From the NCBI GenBank assembly GCA_025357775.1, contig JANXOQ010000321.1, forward strand, positions 1-8,232: a stretch of 8,232 nt of DNA. The letters are read 5' to 3'. Every line of letters starts with the position of its first letter. The first letter of the stretch is position 1. Position numbers and translations under genes: made by a program. Shown here piece by piece: positions 1-5,405 of the stretch. Below the pieces are notes generated by a model. The model did not search any database. It saw only the letters and a list, made by a program, of their open reading frames with translations, and was not told the DNA's origin. This DNA comes from Ferruginibacter sp. (GTDB lineage: Bacteria; Bacteroidota; Bacteroidia; Chitinophagales; Chitinophagaceae).

Positions 1-285
1 GAAGAAGTATACGTAGGTCAAATTATTGCCGAGCACATTAAACCAGGCGACCTTGTAGTAAATGCTACAGAAGCTAAAAAGCTTACAAACCATCGTGCAA
101 GTGGTACAGATGATGCAAGCAAGGCTGCTCCAAAAATTCAAATGAGTTTAGAAGAATGTATGGAGTACATACAAGGCGATGAATGTATTGAAGTAACACC
201 TAAAAGCATTCGTCTTCGCAAAACTATTTTAGACGAAGATGCACGCAAGCGTGTAAGTAAAAGTATGAACGCAGAGTTGGCTTAA
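1..285 (+). CDS. typA: TypA/BipA translational GTPase, C-terminal part (5' end outside window)
   Basis: Frame 1 is open from the first base to TAA at 283-285 and encodes the last 94 residues of a longer protein. The peptide carries the C-terminal signature of TypA/BipA: VVNATEAKKLTNHRASGTDD, then PKIQMSLEECMEYI, then VEVTPKSIRLRK-like IEVTPKSIRLRKTILD. This is the family-specific C-terminal domain that follows the EF-G-like domain V and helps bind the ribosome. By family knowledge, TypA is a GTPase of the EF-G class that acts on the 70S ribosome, aids late 50S assembly and is important at low temperature or under stress. The GTPase domain itself lies outside the window, so its integrity cannot be judged. 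The tail ends in a basic and serine-rich stretch (KRVSKSMNAELA). A hairpin terminator follows 21 bases after the stop, so the gene probably ends its transcription unit. Confidence 0.93.
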   Translation, partial: EEVYVGQIIAEHIKPGDLVVNATEAKKLTNHRASGTDDASKAAPKIQMSLEECMEYIQGDECIEVTPKSIRLRKTILDEDARKRVSKSMNAELA

Positions 286-306
286 GTTCATTTTAATATT
301 TAAAAA

Positions 307-342
307 AAATCCTGATTGTTGTAATGATAATCGGGATTTTTT
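307..342 (+). terminator. Rho-independent terminator after typA
   Basis: AAATCCTGATT (307-317) can pair with AATCGGGATTT (329-339) as an 11-bp stem with one G-T wobble and an 11-base loop, followed by a T run to 342. An A run at 302-309 precedes the stem, so it could also work on the opposite strand. It lies 21 bases after the typA stop codon. Confidence 0.85.
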
Positions 343-399
343 ATATCTAAAATCTTACATCTTATATCTGTTTTTAGGAGCATGGGTTTCATATCATTT

Positions 400-525
400 T
401 TGAACATTTGTTTCCGCCTTTCTGTAGTAGTCTTGCCCAGAGATATGTATTACTTTTAAGGTTTGTATTGTGCAAGAGCTACTACTGCCTAGGCGGGCTA
501 TAATCAGCAGAAAATCTTTGTTCAA
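400..525. other. Imperfect long stem-loop in the typA-htpG gap (structured RNA or decayed repeat)
   Basis: Nested inverted arms span about 126 bases. TTGAACA (400-406) matches TGTTCAA (519-525). CCGCCT (414-419) matches AGGCGG (491-496). GTAGTAG (424-430) matches CTACTAC (479-485), and TCTTGC (431-436) matches GCAAGA (472-477) with G478 bulged. The central loop is about 35 bases (437-471). These local stretches are richer in G and C than the flanks, which are extremely AT-rich. On the minus strand a 43-codon frame with a TTG start (525-394) covers the same span. I do not regard it as a proven gene, because its sequence is constrained by the stem. The element may be a small structured RNA, a miniature inverted-repeat element or the remnant of one. 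The sequence alone does not decide between these. Confidence 0.5.
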
Positions 526-624
526 CTTTTATTTACAAATCGATTTGCTAGATTAATGATGCATTATAATAATATAAAAAATCATACAATAATTAAAAAA
601 AATTACACCCAATTTTGATAAACT
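526..624. other. AT-rich spacer upstream of htpG with no gene
   Basis: With the flanking features, this completes the 441-base typA-htpG gap. The stretch is almost entirely A and T, has no credible reading frame on either strand and shows no RNA gene I can recognise. It contains one perfect 12-base palindrome, CAAATCGATTTG (536-547). Short palindromes of this kind arise easily in such sequence, so I give it no function. Confidence 0.6.
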
Positions 625-659
625 AAAACTGTCATGTGGCAAAACTACATGACAGTTTT
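625..659 (+). promoter_or_regulatory. 13-bp inverted repeat with 9-base spacer upstream of htpG, candidate heat-shock operator
   Basis: AAAACTGTCATGT (625-637) and ACATGACAGTTTT (647-659) are perfect inverted complements separated by GGCAAAACT (638-646). The repeat ends 67 bases before the htpG ATG. Long perfect arms around a 9-base spacer recall the CIRCE operator bound by HrcA, but the arm sequence is not that of CIRCE (TTAGCACTC). I infer a binding site for a regulator of the chaperone gene. The alternative is a terminator-like hairpin for a transcript coming from 400-525, because five T residues close the right arm. A weak promoter-like match (TTTATTTG, 681-688) lies just downstream, which would suit an operator position. 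Confidence 0.55.
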
Positions 660-726
660 TCCGCAAAAAACTAATGGTACTTTATTTGTATTACGTAAAA
701 CTTAATCTCAAAAAACACATTTTTTT

Positions 727-2646
727 ATGCAAAAAGGCAGTATTAGGGTACAAACAGAGAACATCTTTCCTATCATTAAGAAATTTTTATATAGTGAGCA
801 TGACATTTTTATACGTGAACTTGTCAGTAATGCAGTAGATGCTACACAAAAATTAAAAACATTATCATCTATTGGTGAAGCTAAAGGAGATATTGGTGAA
901 TTACGCATTGATATTACCCTAGATGCAACCAATAAAACCCTAACCATTAGCGACCGTGGTGTGGGTATGACAGAAGAAGAAGTGGACAAATACCTTAATC
1001 AAGTAGCATTTAGTGGCGCAGAAGAATTTTTAGAAAAATATAAAGGGCAAAATGAAAATAATATTATTGGGCATTTTGGACTTGGTTTTTACTCCTCTTT
1101 TATGGTGAGTGAAAAAGTAGAAGTAGTTACCAAAAGTTTTAAAGAAGGAGCAACAGCCGTTCGTTGGGAATGCGATGGTAGCCCTGAGTTTTCTTTAACG
1201 CCTGCAGAAAAAGAACAAAGAGGTACGGATATTATCTTACACATAAACGAAGAAAGTAAAGATTTTTTAGATGTTTACAAAGTAAAATCAACATTAGAAA
1301 AGTTTTGTAAGTTTTTACCAGTAGCTATTTATTTTAAAGATGCAAATGAAAAGGTAGAAGTGCTTACTGAAGTTAAAAATGAAGACGGAGAAGTTGATGC
1401 AACTAGCGACAGTAATGGAGCTATCCCCCCTTCGGGGGGTGGGGGGGCTTTGCCTTTAAACAATACTGCTCCAGCTTGGACAAAAAAACCAGCTGATCTT
1501 ACAAAAGAAGATTACGAAAATTTTTATAGAGAACTTTATCCATACAATGAAACACCATTATTCTGGATACACTTAAATGTGGATTATCCATTTAACCTTA
1601 CGGGTGTGTTGTATTTTCCTAAAATAAAAAACAGCTACGAAATACAAAAAGATAAAATACAATTATACAGCAACCAAGTTTTTGTAACAGATGAAGTAAA
1701 AGATATTGTACCAGAATTTTTAATGCTATTGCAAGGTGTAATTGATAGCCCAGATATACCATTAAATGTTAGCCGTAGTTACTTACAAGGCGACCCAAAT
1801 GTGAAAAAAATAAATGCACACATTACCAAAAAAGTTGCAGATAAATTAGAAGAATTATTTAAAGGAGAAAGAGAAGAGTACCAAAAGAAATGGGAAAGCC
1901 TTGGCTTATTTGTAAAGTATGGTATGATGACGGATGATAAGTTTTTAGAAAAAGCAAACAACTTTTTTGTAATGGAAGATACAACAGGTAAATTTCATAC
2001 TAAAGAAGAGTACGTAACTGCAACAGCTACACAAAAAAATAAAGATGGAAAACAAGTTATTTTATATACTACAAACCCTGTGCAGCAAGATACATACATA
2101 CAACAAGCCATTGCAAAAGGCTATGTAGTTGTAAAGGCTGAAACACTTGTAGATGCTGCATTCATCAACACAGTAGAAATGAAATGGAATGATTTTGTGT
2201 TTACAAGAGTAGATGCAGATATTGCGGATAACTTAATTGACAAAACCGAAGGGGCAGAAAGTGTATTAACAAAAGATGAAGCCGAAAAACTAAAAACATT
2301 ATTTAGCCAACCACAAGAAGGCTTAAATATAAATGTAGAAGTGAAGGGTTTAAGTACAGATGCGCCACCAGTAACGGCTACTAGGCCTGAGCAAATGCGT
2401 CGTATGAAAGACATGGCTGCATCTGGCGGAGGTATGGCAGCATTTTATGCGCAAATGCCTGATGAAGTTGCATTAACTGTAAATGGTAACCATTCAATAT
2501 TTAAAAATATTTTATCACAAACAGATACAACCCAGCAAGAAAAATTAGTAAAGAATTTAGCAGATTTAGCATTGCTTTCACAAGGATTGTTAACAGGTAA
2601 AAATCTTACACAGTTTATAAGTAGGAGTGTGGAGTTGATGGGTTAG
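727..2646 (+). CDS. htpG: HtpG, bacterial Hsp90-family molecular chaperone
   Basis: This encodes a 639-residue cytosolic ATP-dependent chaperone of the Hsp90 family, which remodels and folds client proteins as a dimer, often together with DnaK. The N-terminal GHKL ATPase domain (about 1-215) is intact. It has ELVSNAVDA (31-39) with catalytic Glu31 and Asn35, DRGVGM (76-81), the glycine-rich lid motif GHFGLGF (115-121) and GTDIILHI (166-173). The middle domain begins at WTKKPADL (251-258) and keeps the ATP-contacting arginine in NVSRSYLQ (Arg350). The C-terminal dimerisation domain contains MRRMKDMAASGGGM and ends in SRSVELMG. Total length is near the family norm, about 15 residues above E. 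coli HtpG (624). The linker between the N and middle domains (about 217-250) is acidic and then becomes AIPPSGGGGALP (232-243), encoded by a C6/G6/G7 palindrome that looks like an inserted repeat. The ATG at 727 gives the expected N-terminus. No Shine-Dalgarno is visible, as is usual in Bacteroidota. An unusual inverted repeat lies upstream and a terminator downstream, so it is probably transcribed alone. Confidence 0.98.
   Translation: MQKGSIRVQTENIFPIIKKFLYSEHDIFIRELVSNAVDATQKLKTLSSIGEAKGDIGELRIDITLDATNKTLTISDRGVGMTEEEVDKYLNQVAFSGAEEFLEKYKGQNENNIIGHFGLGFYSSFMVSEKVEVVTKSFKEGATAVRWECDGSPEFSLTPAEKEQRGTDIILHINEESKDFLDVYKVKSTLEKFCKFLPVAIYFKDANEKVEVLTEVKNEDGEVDATSDSNGAIPPSGGGGALPLNNTAPAWTKKPADLTKEDYENFYRELYPYNETPLFWIHLNVDYPFNLTGVLYFPKIKNSYEIQKDKIQLYSNQVFVTDEVKDIVPEFLMLLQGVIDSPDIPLNVSRSYLQGDPNVKKINAHITKKVADKLEELFKGEREEYQKKWESLGLFVKYGMMTDDKFLEKANNFFVMEDTTGKFHTKEEYVTATATQKNKDGKQVILYTTNPVQQDTYIQQAIAKGYVVVKAETLVDAAFINTVEMKWNDFVFTRVDADIADNLIDKTEGAESVLTKDEAEKLKTLFSQPQEGLNINVEVKGLSTDAPPVTATRPEQMRRMKDMAASGGGMAAFYAQMPDEVALTVNGNHSIFKNILSQTDTTQQEKLVKNLADLALLSQGLLTGKNLTQFISRSVELMG
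1425..1447 (+). repeat. C/G-rich palindrome inside htpG
   Basis: CCCCCC (1425-1430), TTC, GGGGGG (1434-1439), T and GGGGGGG (1441-1447) form a hairpin. Its loop can be drawn as a stable C(TTCG)G tetraloop. The element is in frame and encodes PPSGGGG within the linker between the N-terminal and middle domains of the chaperone. It contrasts sharply with the AT-rich gene around it. It resembles the C/G-rich interspersed palindromes common between genes in Bacteroidota, which is a recognition and not a search result. Confidence 0.65.
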
Positions 2647-2654
2647 GGGTTAAA

Positions 2655-2670
2655 TGTTGAATTGTTGAAT
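2655..2670 (+). repeat. Two tandem copies of an 8-base unit after htpG
   Basis: TGTTGAAT occurs twice head to tail, 8 bases after the htpG stop codon. Short tandem arrays of this kind are common in AT-rich intergenic DNA. It has no evident function and is recorded only as a possible variable site. Confidence 0.6.
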
Positions 2671-2700
2671 TAAAATTTCATTTCGTAATTTATAAAAACA

Positions 2701-2734
2701 AAGCCTGCGAATTTTAAAAGTTCGCAGGTTTTTT
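2701..2734 (+). terminator. Rho-independent terminator after htpG
   Basis: AAGCCTGCGAA (2701-2711) pairs with TTCGCAGGTTT (2721-2731) with one G-T pair and a 9-base loop, and the T run extends to 2734. It begins 54 bases after the htpG stop. The A-rich left flank (AAAACAAAG) means it might also stop transcripts arriving on the minus strand from the convergent methyltransferase gene. Confidence 0.9.
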
Positions 2735-2744
2735 ATTGACTACT

Positions 2745-2826
2745 AACCCCAACGGGGTTCAACTTTCTTAACCATGGGTGCAACCTATGGTTAAGAGTAC
2801 TCGGAGCGGAGGTGTAACCCATGAGC
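2745..2826. repeat. REP-like palindromic repeat block between convergent genes
   Basis: Hairpin 1 is AACCCC-AAC-GGGGTT (2745-2759). Hairpin 2 spans 2766-2796: the arm CTTAACCAT pairs with ATGGTTAAG, then a G-T pair, then GGT with ACC around a GCA triloop, giving about 14 bp. A third segment, AGGTGTAACCCATG (2810-2823), is a degenerate inverted copy of the core of hairpin 2. Back-to-back GC-rich hairpins between two convergent genes are typical of repetitive extragenic palindromes. I recognise the general look of this sequence from other Bacteroidota genomes but cannot confirm the copy number here. It may protect the 3' ends of transcripts or simply be a mobile-repeat remnant. Confidence 0.7.
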
Positions 2827-2860
2827 TATGTGAAGTAAAGCCAAGCTTCTACTTCACATA
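2827..2860 (-). repeat. Strong hairpin overlapping the stop codon of the methyltransferase gene
   Basis: TATGTGAAGTA (2827-2837) pairs perfectly with TACTTCACATA (2850-2860). Inside that, AAGC (2838-2841) pairs with GCTT (2845-2848) around a CAA triloop, with C2849 bulged. The right arm contains the last three codons and most of the stop codon (2849-2851) of the minus-strand methyltransferase. No T run follows on the minus strand, so it is not a standard terminator. It could still act as a 3' stabilising hairpin or mark the border of the adjacent palindromic block. Confidence 0.7.
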
Positions 2861-3505
2861 CACACTGCCCTCTAAATAATGCATTTTCTTACTATAAAAA
2901 ACTTCTTCATAACCCCATTCTTGTAATACATGTTTCTCTAAAGGATTTATATAAATTATTGTCATTGTTCTAGGATTATTTTCCAAACTTGTTTCTATAT
3001 TTTCCATTACACCATTCATTATGATTTCATCAAATGGGTTAAACATAAAAATACAATCTATATCATCATCAATATCAAAATAAAAAGCATCGTTGTTGTA
3101 AATTTTAAAATCTGCTAAAGGATATTTTACTTTTGCAATGCTAATATTTTTTTTAGCATCAATAAATAATTCTTTAGAAAATTCTATCCCACTAATTTTT
3201 TTTACGCCAAAGTGAGCAGCCACACACATTGCCCTTGCTTTACCACAACCTATATCTAAAAAATGTTGAAATGTTTCTATTTTTACTTCATCAAAAAATT
3301 GCTCCAGCACATCGTATGATACAGGCATGTATATCGTAGCATGAGAAATATCTATTCCTTTTTTTTCTAAACTTTTTAAATTATCAGCACCTGTAGTATT
3401 TATACCATATTTTTTTTCGCCACGTATTTCGTTACATAAAATATGCCATGCTATGGATATGTTCCAGTTGGTAGATATATAAAAAAAATATTTTAAAATT
3501 TTCAT
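2849..3505 (-). CDS. Class I SAM-dependent methyltransferase of unknown substrate
   Basis: This encodes a predicted 218-residue cytosolic methyltransferase, counted from the ATG at 3505. An upstream in-frame TTG at 3532 would add nine residues, but the ATG fits better with MKILKYFFYISTNWN as the N-terminus. The Rossmann-fold SAM site is clear: FLDIGCGKARAM holds motif I (Asp84, Gly86, Gly88), and GIEFS follows, with Glu108 as the acidic residue that normally binds the SAM ribose. After an acidic patch (DIDDDIDCIFMF), NPF (156-158) occupies the motif IV position where amino-methylating enzymes have NPPY-like residues. The segment GEKKYGINTTGADNL (29-43) before the catalytic core looks conserved in Bacteroidota relatives I have seen, and may define the subfamily. 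There is no signal peptide or membrane segment. The substrate cannot be read from the sequence. The gene converges on htpG and lies 142 bases downstream of recJ, so co-transcription with recJ is possible but unproven. Confidence 0.85.
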   Translation of the reverse strand: MKILKYFFYISTNWNISIAWHILCNEIRGEKKYGINTTGADNLKSLEKKGIDISHATIYMPVSYDVLEQFFDEVKIETFQHFLDIGCGKARAMCVAAHFGVKKISGIEFSKELFIDAKKNISIAKVKYPLADFKIYNNDAFYFDIDDDIDCIFMFNPFDEIIMNGVMENIETSLENNPRTMTIIYINPLEKHVLQEWGYEEVFYSKKMHYLEGSVYVK

Positions 3506-3647
3506 TTTTAGAGACTCTTTAAATACCCGCAATGGCGAATATTTTGAACTTTACAATTTTTAAAGTCCGTTTCTTTTTTGTAATTAGTTCTTTTCATAAA
3601 AAAGTAAATAAAATGTAAAAAAACAGTCCAATCAACTAATAAACTTT

Positions 3648-3704
3648 TTAACTTTCAAGAACTTCAAAGTCCCCTTTCGAGGTATTTAGGGAGGTATTTT
3701 CGGA
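3648..3704 (-). repeat. Repeat-like sequence forming the C-terminal tail of RecJ
   Basis: The last 19 RecJ codons read on the minus strand through CTCCCTAAATACCTCGAAAGGGGACTTT. C-run, CTAAAT, CCTC and GGGGAC are arranged as in the interspersed Bacteroidota repeats that translate as PLNPSKGDF-like peptides. The family core normally ends near the VVD strand just before this. I infer that an inserted repeat supplied a new 3' coding end and stop codon. The inverted symmetry is weak here, so the call rests mainly on resemblance. Confidence 0.45.
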
Positions 3705-5405
3705 ACTCCTCACATCCACCACCATCAACTGCAAACTCTTATTTCCGTTCCATACATTTTCATCTATTTTAAAAACAATATCTACTGGTTTACTGTTTAA
3801 TAGTAATGAAAATTTGTCAGCCATATTAAAACCTATTCCATTTAAAACAGTTTCATGTTGTTTTACTACAAATTTTAAATGTGCTTCTTTTACAATTTTA
3901 CTATAACCAAAATCTGTACAGTTTCTTGCTACAAAAGTTGGTCGCATATTTTCAGGGCCAAAGGGCTCCATACGAGAAATTATTGTGTAGAAATTATCTG
4001 TTATTTCATTGAAATTAATTTCAGCATTTATTACAATTTCAGGTATTAACAAATGCTCAGGAATAGTTGCAGAAACGACTTCTTCAAAACGTTTTGTAAA
4101 CGCATCTAAATTTTGTGGAAGCATGGTAAGCCCCGCTGCTGCAAAGTGTCCGCCATAAGCTATCAATAAATCTTTACATTCGTAAATAGCTTCGTATAAA
4201 TTAAAACCAGGTACGCTACGTGCGCTGCCAGCTATATAATCTCCACTTTTTGTAAGCACAATTGTTGGTCTGTGATAATGTTCTATCAATCTACTAGCTA
4301 CAATTCCCACTACACCTTTGTGCCAATTTTCGCAATATACAACACATGTTTTTTTATTTTGAAGAGAAACATCTTCTGCAATTATTTGTAACGCATCTTC
4401 GGTAATGCTGCTATCTGCTTCTTTTCTTTCTTTGTTATCAGTATGTAAAAGTTCTGCAAATGCTTTTGCTTTTTCTACATCTTTTTCTATAAAAAGCTGT
4501 ACGGCTTTTTTTGCATCATCCATTCTGCCTGCTGCGTTTACTCGAGGGGCAATTACAAAAACAACATTTGTTATAGTCATTATTTTTGTAATGCCTCCAA
4601 GCTCCATCAATGCTTTAATACCAGGCAAAGGATTGGTATTTATTTTATGTAAACCAAAGTAGGCAAGTATTCTATTTTCACCCGTCATTGGTACAATATC
4701 CGCAGCTATTGCGCATGCTACTAAATCTAAGTAAGCATATAAATTTTCATCAGGTAAACTATAATGTTGTGCTAGTGCAGTCATCAATTTAAAACCAACA
4801 CCACAACCGCACAATTCTTTATAAGGATAATTGCAATCTGTTTGTTTTGGGTTTAAAACTGCAACAGCCTTTGGAACTATTTCCCCAGGCAAATGATGGT
4901 CGCAAATAATAAAATCAATGCTTAATGTATTTGCATAATCAATAAGCTCTACAGATTTTATTCCACAATCCAAACATACAATTAAAGTAAAATTATTCGC
5001 TGCTGCAAAATCAATGCCCATCTTGCTTACACCATATCCTTCTTTGTATCTATGTGGAATGTAATAATCTAATTTTTGTCCTTCATATATTTCACACAAA
5101 AAACTATACATACTAGCTACAGATGTAGTACCGTCTACATCATAATCTCCAAATACTAAAATTTTTTCTTGAGTAGAAATCGCCTTATCAATTCTTTTAA
5201 CAGCCTTTGCCATATCCTTCATTAGGTATGGGTCGTGCAATTTTTTTAGAGAAGGTAAAAAATATTCTTTTGAATTATCAAAGTTATCAAAATGCCTTTG
5301 TGTAAGAATTTTGCAAATAGTTTTGCTCACCTTTAAATTTTCATAGAGAGAGTTTACTTTTAGATCATTATAGGGTAGTATGTTCCATCTTTTTTGCAAG
5401 GGCAA
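3648..5405 (-). CDS. recJ: RecJ single-stranded-DNA-specific 5'-3' exonuclease
   Basis: This encodes a 585-residue DHH-superfamily nuclease that degrades single-stranded DNA 5' to 3' in RecF-pathway recombination, mismatch repair and base-excision repair. All key motifs are present: GDYDVDG (86-92), LDCG (145-148), the DHH triad (169-171), NPKQTDCNYPYKELCGCGVG (185-204), VNAAGRMDDA (289-298), and the DHHA1-domain motifs GSARSVPGFNL (393-403) and GGHFAAAG (418-425). An OB-fold-like region follows from about 455 to 565, ending with LQLMVVDV. After that comes an atypical tail (567-585, SSENTSLNTSKGDFEVLES) that looks derived from a palindromic repeat. The start is TTG at 5405, directly after the TAA of the upstream polyprenyl synthase gene. 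It gives the QKRWNI N-terminus expected for the family, and no ATG is available until residue 62. Translational coupling with the upstream gene is likely. No clear terminator is seen downstream, only a T-rich minus-strand stretch near 3615-3625. Confidence 0.96.
   Translation of the reverse strand: MPLQKRWNILPYNDLKVNSLYENLKVSKTICKILTQRHFDNFDNSKEYFLPSLKKLHDPYLMKDMAKAVKRIDKAISTQEKILVFGDYDVDGTTSVASMYSFLCEIYEGQKLDYYIPHRYKEGYGVSKMGIDFAAANNFTLIVCLDCGIKSVELIDYANTLSIDFIICDHHLPGEIVPKAVAVLNPKQTDCNYPYKELCGCGVGFKLMTALAQHYSLPDENLYAYLDLVACAIAADIVPMTGENRILAYFGLHKINTNPLPGIKALMELGGITKIMTITNVVFVIAPRVNAAGRMDDAKKAVQLFIEKDVEKAKAFAELLHTDNKERKEADSSITEDALQIIAEDVSLQNKKTCVVYCENWHKGVVGIVASRLIEHYHRPTIVLTKSGDYIAGSARSVPGFNLYEAIYECKDLLIAYGGHFAAAGLTMLPQNLDAFTKRFEEVVSATIPEHLLIPEIVINAEINFNEITDNFYTIISRMEPFGPENMRPTFVARNCTDFGYSKIVKEAHLKFVVKQHETVLNGIGFNMADKFSLLLNSKPVDIVFKIDENVWNGNKSLQLMVVDVRSSENTSLNTSKGDFEVLES

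Noticed and set aside
394..525. A 43-codon minus-strand frame with a TTG start across the stem-loop in the typA-htpG gap
   Set aside because: It is short, has a weak start and lies wholly inside an inverted-repeat element whose base pairing shapes the codons. It is kept as part of the structured-element finding and not called a gene.
636..652. TGGCA in the spacer of the inverted repeat, as a possible sigma-54 -24 element
   Set aside because: No TTGC-like -12 element occurs at the required spacing, and no activator site context is visible.
3506..3532. TTG at 3532 as the start of the methyltransferase
   Set aside because: The ATG at 3505 gives a natural N-terminus, and the nine extra residues show no family resemblance.
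3533..3647. Terminator or promoter between recJ and the methyltransferase gene
   Set aside because: There is a run of seven T on the minus strand but only a 3-4 bp stem before it, and no TAnnTTTG-like element, so neither can be supported.
4405..4662. Open frame on the plus strand opposite recJ
   Set aside because: It is an antisense shadow of a strongly motif-supported gene, with no recognisable domain, start signal or promoter. The same applies to open frames opposite htpG (708-989, 1779-1961, 2121-2414), the prenyl synthase (5423-5617, 6079-6423) and the outer-membrane protein (6651-6863).
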